DNA of 64,000 nt from Oreohelix idahoensis. Lineage: Eukaryota; Mollusca; Gastropoda; Stylommatophora; Oreohelicidae. The notes beneath the pieces are model-generated. The model was given only the letters and a program-made list of their open reading frames with translations, was not told where the DNA came from and did not search any database. Shown here piece after piece: positions 1 to 12,000 of the stretch (within the stretch, counting starts at the first letter, position 1; each line of letters begins with the position of its first letter). The stretch spans positions 62,001 through 126,000 of the forward strand of contig JAMPIV010006391.1 of assembly GCA_024509875.1 (NCBI GenBank). The letters are read 5' to 3'. A program made the position numbers and the translations under genes.

Positions 1-1548
1 GAACTAAACCACTTCGATCAAACTAAAGGCCATCTCTTTTAACAGAGATTTTTAGAAATCGAACGAGGCTTGTTCTAGTCTTGACTGCGAAGTTACTGAG
101 TGATAATGAAAATCTAGTTCATTCTAGCATATATGAAAACCCAGACAAAGAGATGAACGTTTATTTCGCAAAAACGAAATAATCTCCCCTTTCTCATAAC
201 AACTACATAACTAGAAGAGACTGTCGTAAACTGCCACTTTCTGCGTGTCAGTTGCGAAATCTCAGACAACCTGTCTCCAATGCAGGGCAGTTTTCACACT
301 ACATCTGACCATGGCCCACAGTGAGCGCCGTGTCAGTTTGGGATTTTTTCAGACAAATGTCTGAATACTGACCGGTGCAGATGTAAAGTATCACACCTCA
401 CCGGGACTTATGCCGAGAAGAAGCTCGCGCGCTCGGTGAGAATGTAGACGGTTGTCTACGTCCTATGTTCAGCGAACCGACTTATCACGCCTTCTGACGC
501 CCTGCAGCCCTGACATCTACGTAATATCGTCCTAGCGCGATTCTCAGTTTTGAGAAAGAAACAGGTAAAGTTTAAAAATACTGAAGAAAATATTTTTCGC
601 AACCGAGTGATGCGAAAAATACAGGAAAAACAAGTATGGAAAGAATATAAATGAAAGGATTAGGGTGAGAGAATAGGAAGAAGATGTAGGTAATTTAATG
701 ACATAAAGACCTACGTGACAAATACTCGATCTGGTACTTATAGTTGTGGAATGATGTCCTATCCTCTTTCCTCTGGCTTGTAGGAGGTGTTTAGTTTCCG
801 CTGCGATGCAGTCTATCCGTGTGCTGTGACTCCGAGTTTGTTAGATTATATCTCACAATCCTTAGTTTCAAATCCCAGCTGTGTTTCCGCCGAAAGTTCC
901 AATCAAATCATAGTAGATTCTGGCGAACCAATCCAATCTATCTAGCACTGTTTGGGTGGGGAAGTTTATCATTACTCATCCCACGCGTATTTAAAAATAT
1001 TAAATTTAATATACACGCGTGGCGTCTTACAGAGTGATGTCATATCGTTACCTAAGACTTCCGGCGCACCTCTGTTTATCACCTTTATCTGCGTGCCTCG
1101 CTAGACAGATGTCTGGTCAAACCGTATGGTCTTCTTTCATCGTATCATAACACCGGCTTGTGTCAACATGATCAACAGCTTTCCAATAGGGTCAAATGTT
1201 TGACCGCCCCGTGTCCACAGGCGGTCAGACAGATTAGGCGATAAAATATTATCGCTGGCCGGGTCACCAAACCTGGCAAATCGTAACAACAGTCTGGGAG
1301 TGGAGTGTGAAACAATAAGAGACGCATTACTCCCATAGCAAATACTGCCATAGGGAAGTGGCGTGTTAGAGAATTCACCATACTATATCCAGCATAGAGC
1401 AAAATAGTGAAAATAACGAATGAAAAAGCATGATTTATGCCAAATAAAAGCTATGAGTGAGAAAATGAAGAAAAAGAAAGGATACTGTCGGAGGGCTGAA
1501 GGTGTGAGAGATCACACAAAAGGGCATGTTCAGACGTTTTGTCACACT
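1..1548. other. Unannotated AT-rich DNA
   Basis: No gene, RNA or repeat could be supported here. The open frames are short (under about 80 codons), lack recognisable domains and have no splice-site or homology support. It may contain old transposon debris. Confidence 0.5.
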
Positions 1549-2372
1549 TGTTTGTATTTAGTAGTACGTGGAGGTGTCATGTTTGTATTTAGTAGTACGT
1601 GGAGGTGTCATGTTTGTATTTAGTAGTACGTGGAGGTGTCTTGTTTGTTTTTAGTAGTCCATGGAGGTGTCATGTTTGTATTTAGTAGTACGTGGAGATG
1701 TCTTGTTTGTATTTAGTAGTACGTGGAGGTGTCATGTTTGTATTTAGTAGTGCATGGAGGTGTCATGTTTGTATTTAGTAGGACGTGGAGGTGTCATGTT
1801 TGTATTTAGTAGTACGTGGAGGTGTCATTTGTGTATTTAGTAGTATGCGGAGGTATCATGTTTGTATTTAGTAGTACGTGGAGGTGTCATGTTTGTATTT
1901 AGTAGTATGTAGAGGTGTCATGTTTGTATTTAGTAGTACGTGGAGGTGTCATGTTTGCATTTAGTAGTACATTGAGACGTCTTGTTTGTATTTAGTAGTA
2001 CATGGAGATGTCTTGTTTTATTTAGTAGTACGTGGAGGTGTCATGTTTGCATTTAATAGTACGTGGAGGTGTCATGTTTGTATTTAATAGTACGTGGAGG
2101 TGTCATGTTTGTATTTAGTAGTACATTGAGACGTCTTGTTTGTATTTAGTAGTACATGGAGATGTCTTGTTTGTATTTAGTAATCCATGGAGGTGTCTTG
2201 TTTGTATTTAGTAGTACGTGGAGGGGTCATGTTTGTATTTAGTAGTACGTAGAGGTGTCTTGTTTGCTTTATATAGTAGTACGCGGAGATGTCTTGTTTG
2301 TATTTAGTAGTACGTGGAGATGCCATGCTTGTTTTTAGTGCCAAGTTTGTAATTCATGGTGCACGGAGATGA
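1549..2372. repeat. 31-bp minisatellite, about 26 units
   Basis: Tandem head-to-tail array with a consensus unit of about 31 bp; each unit carries TTTAGTAGTACGTGGAGGTG with small variations. Units differ mainly by point changes, for example cat/ctt after the GGTGT core and tacgtgg/tacattg, and variants recur in blocks, for instance a pair of variant units near 1968-2010 that reappears near 2118-2165. This suggests expansion by duplication of multi-unit blocks. No coding potential beyond chance and no flanking terminal repeats were seen. Confidence 0.9.
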
Positions 2373-3490
2373 GAGGGTTAAAAGCACTGAATTAAGGCCC
2401 ACCTGTTGGATACATATTATATTCACTAACTTATTGGAAAGTCATATACCGTAATAGATATGCGTTAATACTCATAGCTTCTGCACATTACGTAATACTG
2501 TAATTATTCATTAGGTTGAAACAAGAAATCGCATGAATATTCATGAGCAATGTAATTCATTTAGCCTCAGTTTCGTCCAGTTTAGGAATTCTTCAATTTG
2601 AATCTGCTAAAACTGTGAGGCATGTGTATTTGGCGGATATCCAACAAAACGGTGTTATGACTGTTGACCACAGTTTTCTTCCTCTCATCTGCGTGTTAAG
2701 AAATACTCAGCAACGAAATTAACATGTACATTTTCACGAGAAAAGAACGCCTCGTTTCGTGTTGTAGTTTTCAATGGACATGTGTATGAAATTAAAGGAC
2801 CGAATCATCCGACTTATTCGTAGAGATAAAGGTAACTTTTTGCAGTGGAAATTGTAAAGTGACGGAAATTTGTAACTGTTTTATTTACTTTATACTAGAT
2901 AGTTACTTGAGGCCACGGAATGTGTGAAGTAGTGCATTCTTGTTGTACAGTGTATTCCTGCAGTCATTTCTTGGCTAACTTTCTTCTGTCAGTTTCTGGT
3001 GTGTGATTTGAAGTTAGGGGTGTATTTAGAGTGTTTATTTTATTTCTTGGCTTAAATCAGTGTATATATAACAGCTTGTCGCGGGTTGTCTTGATCTGCT
3101 GTTGTGGTCTACGAATGGTCCGATAGTTGAAGTAAAAGGATTAGTTTTCCAAAGTTAACAACCTTCGCTCATTATTACTCTTGGCAGTGATGTAAATAGG
3201 AGGATTATGCTCCTATTTCAGGGAGTCTCACATTTTTTTTTTAGGATGCCAAGTACAACAACAGTTTTTACTAGTTTTATTGTAAACTTTGTATCCCCAT
3301 TTCTGTGAGATAGGTAAGTGTCACTCTGTAACACTTGACTCGTATTTATTGAGCCCCCAGTCTATGGTAATTCAGCAAAATATTATTAAAATGATTAGCT
3401 TTGCATATTAGTGTTCTATTTTGTTATGAGTCATATAGGTGGAGACATCAACTTCAATCAACCAAGTTATCAACTCCAACGCTGGATTTA
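2373..3490. other. Unannotated AT-rich DNA
   Basis: No feature could be supported in this stretch apart from homopolymer runs. No ORF of note, no tRNA-like boxes and no terminal inverted repeats were recognised. Confidence 0.4.
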
Positions 3491-3492
3491 TA

Positions 3493-3690
3493 CGAGGGGG
3501 CTTCAAATGAAAACCTTAAATTTGCGATAGAAATTCGAAACACCGTGTAAGTTTACAGTATTGTTGCTAAGGACGTCAAGAGTGTCCTGCAGGTGGCATC
3601 ACGGTACAGACGAACCACATAACGTCACAGTAGGAGTTTAAAGATGGCCGCCCCAGTAGTGACATGCACCAAAGAGGTACCCCTTCGTTG
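3493..3690 (+). mobile_element. Truncated 5' end of a mariner-like transposon
   Basis: After a TA dinucleotide (3491-3492) the sequence starts CGAGGGGGCTTCAAATGAAA, typical of a mariner terminal repeat. About 150 bp later an ATG at 3644 opens a short frame reading MAAPVVTCTKE, which resembles the N-terminus of one mariner lineage. The similarity stops near 3690 and no matching right end was seen, so most of the element is missing. It differs from the two other mariners in the window (12.6 kb and 49.7 kb), which have different terminal sequences. Confidence 0.6.
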
Positions 3691-3814
3691 TTAAAAAAAA
3701 CGGATAACAGAACGCTGCTTTCTTAATTCTAGTATTGACATCCAGATCTGCTTTTCCCTCGTTGTCATTCCTCTTCTTTGATCCTTAACCATTTACTGTC
3801 AGAGCGGTAAGTGG

Positions 3815-3960
3815 CCATCACGCCTTGTGGCGTCTTGTAGGACAGCAACTAACTGTTTCCACTTTGCTTGTTCGGCGGCGATCCTTTGTGCAGTGCCCCA
3901 GCTCTGGTTCATTCCTTGCCTCTCGGCCTCCACAGTTCGTTGTCACTGCTACTTCTCAAA
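3815..3960 (-). mobile_element. LINE 3'-terminal fragment (family C)
   Basis: Read on the minus strand this matches the C-terminal tail of a non-LTR reverse transcriptase ORF (motif of the type MNQSWGTAQR..ATDxxKW). The same tail occurs at 41,930-42,330 and 44,090-44,560 on the + strand. It is a decayed, 5'-truncated copy. Confidence 0.6.
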
Positions 3961-4007
3961 TTATCGATTTCCTTTTCACACCTTATGGAGCATGGAGCTC
4001 GCACTGA

Positions 4008-4190
4008 AGGAAGCCTGCATTAAGCATTCATGTGCGCTTGTAGCAGTGCCTTCTGTAGCAATCAGTCTTACGTGATGAGGTTGCCAGCCTCATGTATAAC
4101 CTCATTGTAGTCGCCTTATACGGCATGCATGAGGGAACAGTAGTCTTACTCATCTTCTGTGCCTCATCAGAGATCCCTGGAAACTACCAT
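4008..4190 (+). repeat. Dispersed repeat, copy 1 (pairs with 5186-5350)
   Basis: About 170 bp shared with 5186-5350, including the hairpin-capable block GATGAGGTTGCCAGCCTCAT and a CATGCATGAGGGA block. A shorter relative lies at 27,131-27,205. Class unknown; probably a SINE or LINE tail. Confidence 0.6.
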
Positions 4191-5185
4191 GGTAGCTACA
4201 CATATAGTTAAAGGTCAAGGTGCAAATCTTCAGTGACCTGACCGTTGATCTCTATAATAATCTTTTTTTTTTTTTGGTCTATTATTTATTGTCATTTTCT
4301 TTGTTGTGTTTACCTTGGTTTGTAACCTTGTTCTTGCTGCTTGTAATAATTATTTGTTTGCCTATTCCGGTGTTACGTGTTTTATGTGATAAAAGACATT
4401 CAGGATCATCCAAATGTCTGTTGCATTCTTATTTTCTTTCTCCCGTTCGACGCATCACCGACTCCATAACCACATTTAAGACAAGATGCATTATCGAACA
4501 AATTAGACAGAAACCATGGTTTGTTATATAATCATTCCTTATATAGAAATCCACGACCGAGTTCATTGGCTCAACGCCGAATAGGGCGGCGCTTACACAG
4601 GATTACTCCCGTAGAAGCACTGACTCACGATCACTTTACCGTGGATATCGCCCTGCCTAGATCTTGGAACAGTACAGCGTGAAAATCCATGTGTATGACT
4701 CTGAACTGTAAATCAGAAAAAGCCTACTACAAGCCTTTTTGGTGGCCTGATGGTAGAAAGTTTTTATTGTAATTTTTTTTAAATTGTTCTTTTTCGGAGT
4801 TTCCATAGTATTTTCTTCAAGACCATACTGCCTGGGCTGTTTTATGCGTTCACCAAAATTATGGACGTGCCTGCCTTTTCTTTACTGCTGCTATAATAAT
4901 TGTAAATGTTTTGTTTATTTTATGACGTGTACTTAAAACTTATAAGTGTGTGTGTGTTTTTAATATCTTAAATAATCATACTTACTGTATTACTGTAAAA
5001 AAAAATTGTGTGTGTGTGTGCACGCACGCTTGATCTGTATATTTCTAGTTCATTCTGTCGTTTAGATTCGCAATTTCAGATGATATATTTATTATTATTA
5101 TTTTGGAGATATCAACATTCATTTAGTTTTGCTTTATTTCAGTTTCTCATCAATTATTTCTTAACAATGACATGCTGACATTTCT

Positions 5186-5350
5186 GGAAGCCTACATTAA
5201 GCATTCACGCGCTCTTGCAGAAGTGCGTTCTGTAACAATCTGTCTTACATGAGGAAGTTGCCAGCCTCATGTTAGTTGCCTGGTACGACATGCATGAGGG
5301 AGTAGCAGTCTTAATCTTCTTTGTCTCATCAGATACCCCTGGCAGAGGCG
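5186..5350 (+). repeat. Dispersed repeat, copy 2
   Basis: Second copy of the repeat at 4008-4190, with the same order of blocks and scattered substitutions. It ends at CCCTGG, where a sequence starting CAGAGGCGTTACTAGGG (5343 on) begins. That resembles the terminal sequence of a cut-and-paste transposon, but no partner end was identified. Confidence 0.55.
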
Positions 5351-6328
5351 TTACTAGGGTTGGTGTCACCCAGTGAGGTAACTCATGGTGTCACCCCCAT
5401 GGACCTCCTCCCGTACCAGACCATACAGAATCCTTAGTAATGTTTTTTATACTAATGTTACTCGTAAATCGTAATTCCCAGTATATAAATGAATGTAAAG
5501 GAAATAGTAGTGACATAAACAACTAGCAAAATTAAAATTGCACCTTTAAATTACAATATCATCCGCACAGCCTAAATCTATTTACATTTACATAGTTTCA
5601 TGTGGTTAAAGCGAAAATTCGGTAAGAAAACAATAGAATTCGAAGTAAAAACATAGGTATATTGATACAGTACATGTAAGCTTGGCTTACGAAAAATGTT
5701 TTTGTGGTTATAACTAACTACAGGGATATATTGTTATAAAAAAAATGATAAATTTCTGCTGAAACACTGCACAAACATTTTATAGGTTGTAGTCATTGCC
5801 CATGACTCGCATCCATATGTCAAGATAATATAATAATAATAATAATAAATTCTTTAAGCACCAAACACGGCGCATAAGGCAGAAACCAGTGCTCTCCAGG
5901 TTGTTCGTTGTGACGCCACTCCTCTTAACTCTTGCACATTATTTAGGCCCAACGTTCTTCCTTCTCTTGTTATTGTTCAAAATATTGTTCGAAATATAGC
6001 CCACCGCCTTTAGGGCCATCACGGCTTTAAATTATAAGTTAATGAGAGGCTATGTTATTAGAATTCTACTACTGTATTACTACTCTGTGTGTAGTTTTTT
6101 TCTTCAGTCGTTTTGTCCTCTTATATTTTTCTGTTATTTCCAAGCATACGTTCCCGTCATTTCTTTTATGTCTATCTAACGCGCAGAGGTGGATTGCAGC
6201 GATCACCCCTTCTCTCTCTCCCCCTCCCCCCCCCCCCCGGCAATAAGCGTCAGTGACCTCTACCACCCAACCAGTTGTTAATAAGTTAGGTGCAAGCTAG
6301 AGGAGACTGGGCCCCCTACTGCTGTGTG
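5346..6328. other. Unannotated DNA with simple repeats
   Basis: Contains a short (TAA)n run near 5828-5850 and C/T-rich homopolymers near 6210-6240. No gene was recognised. The proline-rich short frames here arise from the CT-rich tract. Confidence 0.4.
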
Positions 6329-6556
6329 CAGTGTTGCCACCCTGAATTTTGAAGGAAAAAAAATAAAACAACCTAGATGATACCTTAAAAAACACCTAGA
6401 TTTTGAATTTTGGGCTACTTTAGGCGGTTTTTGTGCTACTTTGGGCGAAAAAACAAAAACCAAAAGTGGATCTAGGTGGCGCTCTTCAACTAATGAAGGA
6501 AAATGACACCTAGACAGGACCCAAAAAACAAACCCCTAGATCTAGGTGAATCCGCT
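6329..6556. mobile_element. MITE-like repeat, copy 1
   Basis: Starts CAGTGTTGCCACCCTGAATT and shares internal blocks with 12,189-12,394: the GGGCTACTTTAGGC block, the CTAGGTGGCG block and the AATGAAGGAAAATGACACCT block. The related copy has a recognisable inverted right end; here the right end is not clear. The CAGTG-type terminus suggests a non-autonomous hAT-like element. Confidence 0.5.
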
Positions 6557-7133
6557 GGCTGTGGGCCCTCGGGCAATACCATAATGCCCGGCGGTTCAGC
6601 CTGTCCCTGGTTACGCGTATTATTTTACATAATACCGACAACCGGGTTCATGTTTATGTTGCCCAGACATTCTTCGTCGTTATTGTTGGGTGTTTGGCTG
6701 GGAATGCTTCCGTGCTGTCTTTTGTCATGGCTTTTAGTTTACGTAACATTAGGCTAGGTTAAGTGGGGTCTCGCCTAATTTAACCTTTAGCGACACACCT
6801 TGTTGTTACGTGTCTGTGCCAGAGTACAATACGTCACGTGGCTCACAGTCTTCTGTCTAGCATTTTCAGTCGATGTATCTCTCTCTTTGTATCTCCCCCC
6901 ACACGGTTTGCTCGCTAGCCCCGATCGCTGGCTTTATGAGAATGGGCAGTGTGGATTTGTTGAGCAAAAGGGTACATAATAATATAGTCATTATTGTTAC
7001 TCTTCAGTGCGCCCCCTCCCCCTCCCCCAGCAGCATCGGCCTTTAACAACTGCATGTCAGGTCCTCCTGATCTGTGCCTTCCACTCAAAGTCTTTTCTTG
7101 TCTTCTTTATCCCTTTATAACGGGAACACAGGT

Positions 7134-7547
<414 letters not shown>

Positions 7548-7595
<48 letters not shown>

Positions 7596-7630
7596 TGTAT
7601 GTATGTATATATATATATATATATATATAT

Positions 7631-7701
<71 letters not shown>
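7548..7701. repeat. Interrupted (AT)n microsatellite
   Basis: AT dinucleotide tract broken by two short GAGATGTATG-type interruptions at about 7591-7604 and 7631-7637. Confidence 0.95.
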
Positions 7702-7708
<7 letters not shown>

Positions 7709-7769
7709 TCCTAATCTCAATTATGAGGCCATGTTCTGTGTTAGTTGTTGCTGAGATATACAGGTTGCT

Positions 7770-7957
7770 TCTTTGTGTCCCGCCGGTGTGTTAGCTCGGC
7801 CCGAAAGGGGAGCAACGAATAGTAGCACTGTACCTTACCATGCATGTCGTTAAAAGCGACTAATAAGGGTTGGGCATGGAACTGGTAAACCACATCCCGT
7901 AACAAACTTTTTACCACAAAAACTTCAACAAACACTGTGATGAGGCAGAGGTAGACC

Positions 7958-7988
<31 letters not shown>

Positions 7989-8115
7989 CACGGAGAAGAG
8001 AGATAGATACAGAAGTGAAAATGATGAGGAAAACGTTGAAAGAACTTGATGGCACATGACAGGAGGACTTGGCATGTGTTTGTTGAAGGCCTATGCTCCT
8101 TGAGGAGCTAAAGGT
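7770..8115 (+). mobile_element. LINE family A short copy with conserved 5' block
   Basis: Begins with a block also found at about 18,976 and 27,618, containing CCCGAAAGGGGAGCAA, CATGTCGTTAAAAGCGACTA and GGGTTGGGCATGG. After an A-rich and (AC)n stretch it joins directly to the family A 3' tail (TTGTTGAAGGCCTATGCTCC). RT coding sequence is absent, so this is either an internally deleted LINE or a SINE using the LINE's 3' end. Confidence 0.65.
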
Positions 8116-8700
8116 ATCGATCTTGAATCTCAAATGTGAGCGTCCGATTGGAGAGTGATTACGGCGCTAGACTTGTGGCAAAGTTGATGACGTAGGGAAA
8201 GGAAGTGATAGAATCTTGATGATAGGAAACTCTTTACAGAGCGATACAACAGGAAGCAATCTGATCATCAGAAGAAGTCCCCCCGTCCGACAAGTGTTTC
8301 GGCCCTATATACTCCTTTACACTCTAAGGGGGGGGCGGGCCCACTTGGGTCATGACTCCCAAGCGTCTCAGCTTCCTGTTGTCTTGCATCAAAAATGAAC
8401 CCATTTCACTTATGGTAGCAACTTTAAATTCCACAACTCCGCCAGCCGTGGAGGCAATTGTGAAAGTAACAAAGAGAAGACAAATTATTCCGTTCGTTCC
8501 GTCGCACACACTGAGACACCAGCGCGAAGTCAACGAGTCGCCACTGCGCGTTCCCCACTGGACTTTTGATACTGACACCCCTTATAGTATACACCGCTTG
8601 TCGCCCCTGAGTCGCAGCCCGTTCACTAGTCCACCACAAACCTCAGCGTATTGTGGACTTAGAAAAATTCCTGGTGTTTTCTGTACCGCAGCGTTTATTG

Positions 8701-10290
8701 TTACGATCTCCATTCCCCATTGCGGTTGTTCCACAGCCAGCCTGATGCCTTTTCGGCAGTTTCACTAAGCCTCTTCAGGGCCCTTGTTCTCGACTGTCCC
8801 CTCAGCCCCAACAGTTTCAATAGATCATACACTGATGCAGCCACAAGCCCTCTTGCACCCACTTCAACAGCCATGACCCTTGCAGTGAACCCATCGTGTC
8901 TCAGATCCGCGGCCAGATCACTATACTTGGCCGCTTTGAACGAATGTTGCTCATCTAATCTGGATTCAAATGGCACGGTCAGTTCAATCAGTATGACCTG
9001 AAGCGTTGCTGCAGAATGAAGCACTATATCCGGCCGTCTCCGCGATTTTCGGATACTCTCTGGATATGCCCCTCGTCCAGGTAGGTCTACCGCCATCTCC
9101 CAATCATTTGCACAATCAAGAAGAGATGGTAAACTGCTACCAGGTTTATTCGGTTTGGGGTGTGCTGACTTTCCTGCCCTCAGAAAGTATGTGTTTGCGG
9201 TGTCTGGCCGGACTTTGCTATTCGCCTTCATTCTTGCCAGATCTATTGTCGCAGCAAGCTCATTTAGCACTTTGTTATGGCGCCAAGTGTATCGCCCTTG
9301 CCCTAATGACACCTTACACGCTGAGAGCACGTGTTCAAGTGTCTGCCTCCCCTGGCACAGGGGGCACTGCTCATCATCCGACTTTCCCCATTTCACAAGG
9401 TTGGTGGCCGATGGCAGCAGGTCATACAGTGATCTGACAACGAAGCTGAGCCTAAGAGGTGCCATATGCCATATATCATTCCATGTCAAGGACCTCTGCA
9501 GGGCTCCTTCCCATGTAGTCCATTGGCCTTGTTGGACCTGCTGCACTGCTTTTTGCAACCTCTTATCATTCTCAGCTTCTCGTATCTCCTGAACTACCAT
9601 GTCTCTGCGCTCCCTGCTTGATGCCTTGGACCACCAGCGGATGTCTCCATGACCAAATCCCCGTCTATTCGTTTGTGTGTATCCGATTACCTCCCTCAGT
9701 TTGAGTGACTCTTGGGCAGCATCAACAGCTTCTTCCACTTTCCACTTCCTTCCCGTTTTCAGTGTGGGCTGAATGGACTTAACCACGTCATCAGCTGACT
9801 CGCGTAGCATCATTGCAAGCCTTGCCTTTCCAACTTTGTACTCTTCAACAACTGACTTGAAAGGAAGCAGAAGTTTTGACTTTTTGCAGTACAGTGCTAC
9901 ATCTGACAGACCTGGTGGTACTCCTAGCCATTTTCTCATGAACTTGTTGACCTTCTGCTCTATGGCTTCCACTGTACTTGTGCTTATTTCATATATAAGC
10001 AGTGGCCACAGCAACTTTGGTATCAACATGAACTGGAGGCACCACAGTTTGAACTTCCCCAGGAGTCTGCTTTGGTCTATGATCTGTAGCCCTCTGTCTG
10101 CCATTTCTATTGTCTGTTGCACTGCCTTTGAGTCTTTTAATGAGGCATCGTACACCCTGCCAAGACTTTTAACAGGTTCCTCAATGACAGTAGGGATTCT
10201 TTGGTTGGAACCGTGAATATGACCTCTGCTATCTTCCCTTTCCTGACTGATAGGCTTCTCGACTTCTTGGGTTTGAAGCTCATTCTGCAC
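8701..10290 (-). pseudogene. R2-like element ORF, 3' part: RT thumb, CCHC motif and restriction-like endonuclease
   Basis: Continuation of the RT protein in another frame. Real similarity starts after the frameshift, around IEEPVKSLGRVYDASL, a block that follows the RT palm in this group. A CPLC...EHVLSACK motif (near 9,340-9,400) is the C-terminal CCHC box. RRPDIVLH...ILIELTVPFE (about 8,965-9,045) fits the PD...E catalytic core of the restriction-like endonuclease that nicks the target. The frame ends cleanly at 8,701. The residues around both motifs look intact, so apart from the single indel this copy seems little decayed. The first approximately 35 codons of the open frame are probably out-of-frame sequence. 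Confidence 0.8.
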
Positions 10291-11978
10291 CAGCTGACTA
10301 GTTCATCCAGGCGTGCTAACATCCTCCGGGCCTGATGTTCATCTGATGTCAGAATTGTTGTGTCATCCATGAATGCTTTGAGCGGTGGCATGAGACACAT
10401 TCCACCGAGCTTTGGACCTATAGCCATTCCTTCAGCCGCATTGAGGATTACCTGCATAGCCATCACGAATAGTATCGGAGAGATGGTACATCCCATCGCA
10501 ATTCCAACTTCAAGGCCAATCCACTTCGTTGTGTACTCTCTGGTTGAAAATCTGACAGCAAACCCTGCGAAATACAGCTTCAGCATTGCTGCAATCTCTT
10601 GTGGAACATGATACATTTCTAGGGCCTGCCACAACATCTGGTGTGGAACGGATCCATAAGCATTCGCTAAATCCAACAATATTACATGGAGGTTTGTTCT
10701 GTCAGACTTTGCCTTTTGGATTGCTTCCCATATCATTGTGGCATGCTCTAGACATCCTGGTGTACCTGGGATACCTCCTTTCTGAATGGTAGTGTCAATG
10801 TACCCATTTGCCAGGAGGTATGTAGTGAGTCTTTCCGCCATCACTGAGAAGAATATCTTCCCTTCCACATTGATTAGTGAGATTGGCCTGAACTGACTGA
10901 TGTCTGTGGAATTTTGCTCCTTCGGGATGTAGACTCCGTTCGCCTTTCTCCATTCCTTGCTTACAAGCTGGGTTTTCCACGCACTCTTCAGTAAACGAAG
11001 CAGTCGTTTGAGCACCTCTGGGCATCTCTTATACACCACATATGGAACACCATTAGGACCTGGAGCTGACTTGCATCGAGCTTTCTGGACAATGCTTTCT
11101 ACCTCTTGCACCGTTGGGGGCTTGGTGTTAAATTCAGCTCCTGGCTTACTCGGCCATTTAAGGCCTGCCATGCTGCTGAGCGGCTCATCTTTGCGACCAT
11201 CTGAATATGTCATTCCAAGGTGTTCTTCCAGGTCTTCTTTCCTGATGTTTAGCGTACCCGACCGTGGCTGCTCAAACAGTTCTTTGGCAAACTTGAAGGG
11301 CTCCCTGAAGAATCTTTCCCTATCCATTCGAGTCCTCCTTTTCTTCCTGCACAACCTTTCTGCTCTACAAAGGGCATTATGTTGGCCTTTCAGGTGCTCC
11401 CAAACCTGTCGTAACCCTTCCTTCTCTGCGGCAACTGCGTTTTTGAACAGTTTTCGGGCATGCTTCTTCTGTTTTCTGATTTCTTCTATTTTAATTTGTC
11501 TTCTGCTTTTTCGTGGTGGGTTACTTTCCCTTGCCTCCCTCACTCCGAACACTTTGCGACAGTGCAGATATATTATGTCGCCGAAGATTTCCAGCTTCTT
11601 TTCCAAAGTTATCTGCTTCAGGTTGTTATCCAACTCTTTTGCCAAGGCTTCGTCCAGCTGTTCCCAAAGCCCTTTTGCACTGGCGGGTGGAAACTTGATT
11701 GCATCTCTCTTCCCGTCCAAGAAGTGTGTGAGATCATCATCAGGCAGATCAACTTGAATGTACTCAGCACTGTGGATTGACTCCTGGCTGCGTTCTTCTA
11801 ACGTCTTATCCGTCGAGACAGAGCGCTGTTGATCTCCCCCTGATGACCTCCCACACCCCTTTTTCGTTCTGTGGATTTTCATTCCTCTCTGAGTAGAGAA
11901 TTCCCTACCACAGGCACATGGAAACTCCAGCCGTTGTTCAGAGCTCGAAGTCCGTGTAACGGGTCTGGTCGATTCCAA
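10137..11978 (-). CDS. R2-like element ORF, 5' part: zinc finger and reverse transcriptase (613 codons, then frameshift)
   Basis: Reverse transcriptase of a non-LTR retrotransposon, which would copy its RNA at a nicked chromosomal target. Near the N-terminus is a finger with C21, C23, H36 and C42 (CACGREF...MKIHRTKKGC), like the DNA-binding fingers of R2-group proteins. A basic linker follows, then RT blocks in order: FRPISLINVEGK, a GIPGTPGCLEH block, LLDLANAYGSVPH and a GCTISPILF block. The catalytic box reads FMDD, near residue 535. The frame then runs off in a short unrelated tail at 10,137. The true continuation is the overlapping frame at 8,701-10,290, so one indel near 10,190 separates the halves. 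The ATG at 11,978 lies just before the finger and is the natural start. Subgroup is unassigned. Confidence 0.85.
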   Translation of the reverse strand: MESTRPVTRTSSSEQRLEFPCACGREFSTQRGMKIHRTKKGCGRSSGGDQQRSVSTDKTLEERSQESIHSAEYIQVDLPDDDLTHFLDGKRDAIKFPPASAKGLWEQLDEALAKELDNNLKQITLEKKLEIFGDIIYLHCRKVFGVREARESNPPRKSRRQIKIEEIRKQKKHARKLFKNAVAAEKEGLRQVWEHLKGQHNALCRAERLCRKKRRTRMDRERFFREPFKFAKELFEQPRSGTLNIRKEDLEEHLGMTYSDGRKDEPLSSMAGLKWPSKPGAEFNTKPPTVQEVESIVQKARCKSAPGPNGVPYVVYKRCPEVLKRLLRLLKSAWKTQLVSKEWRKANGVYIPKEQNSTDISQFRPISLINVEGKIFFSVMAERLTTYLLANGYIDTTIQKGGIPGTPGCLEHATMIWEAIQKAKSDRTNLHVILLDLANAYGSVPHQMLWQALEMYHVPQEIAAMLKLYFAGFAVRFSTREYTTKWIGLEVGIAMGCTISPILFVMAMQVILNAAEGMAIGPKLGGMCLMPPLKAFMDDTTILTSDEHQARRMLARLDELVSWCRMSFKPKKSRSLSVRKGKIAEVIFTVPTKESLLSLRNLLKVLAGCTMPH

Positions 11979-12000
11979 TGAGGCGCCTGTGGATTCATCA

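Larger units (their letters stand above)
8200..12000 (-). mobile_element. RLE-type non-LTR retrotransposon (R2-like group), nearly complete, one frameshift
   Basis: On the minus strand this element has a single long coding region (11,978 down to 8,701), a 5' leader and a 3' region of about 500 bp ending near 8,200. It encodes a zinc finger, a reverse transcriptase and, C-terminally, a CCHC motif and a restriction-like endonuclease. This is the layout of R2/R4/NeSL-type elements, which lack an apurinic endonuclease. No 3' poly(A) tail or target duplication was identified, so the limits are approximate. There is no evidence that it sits in a specific target such as rDNA. Confidence 0.8.

Noticed and set aside
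1549..2372. CRISPR-like array
   Set aside because: The repeats are contiguous without unique spacers, and the genome is eukaryotic; it is a minisatellite.
6052..6266. Glycine/proline-rich short frames near a poly-C tract
   Set aside because: Low-complexity translation of a CT/C-rich run, without splice or homology support.
9006..9592. Plus-strand open frames of about 145 codons over the RLE LINE
   Set aside because: They are antisense shadows of the minus-strand endonuclease/RT frame and have no domain of their own.
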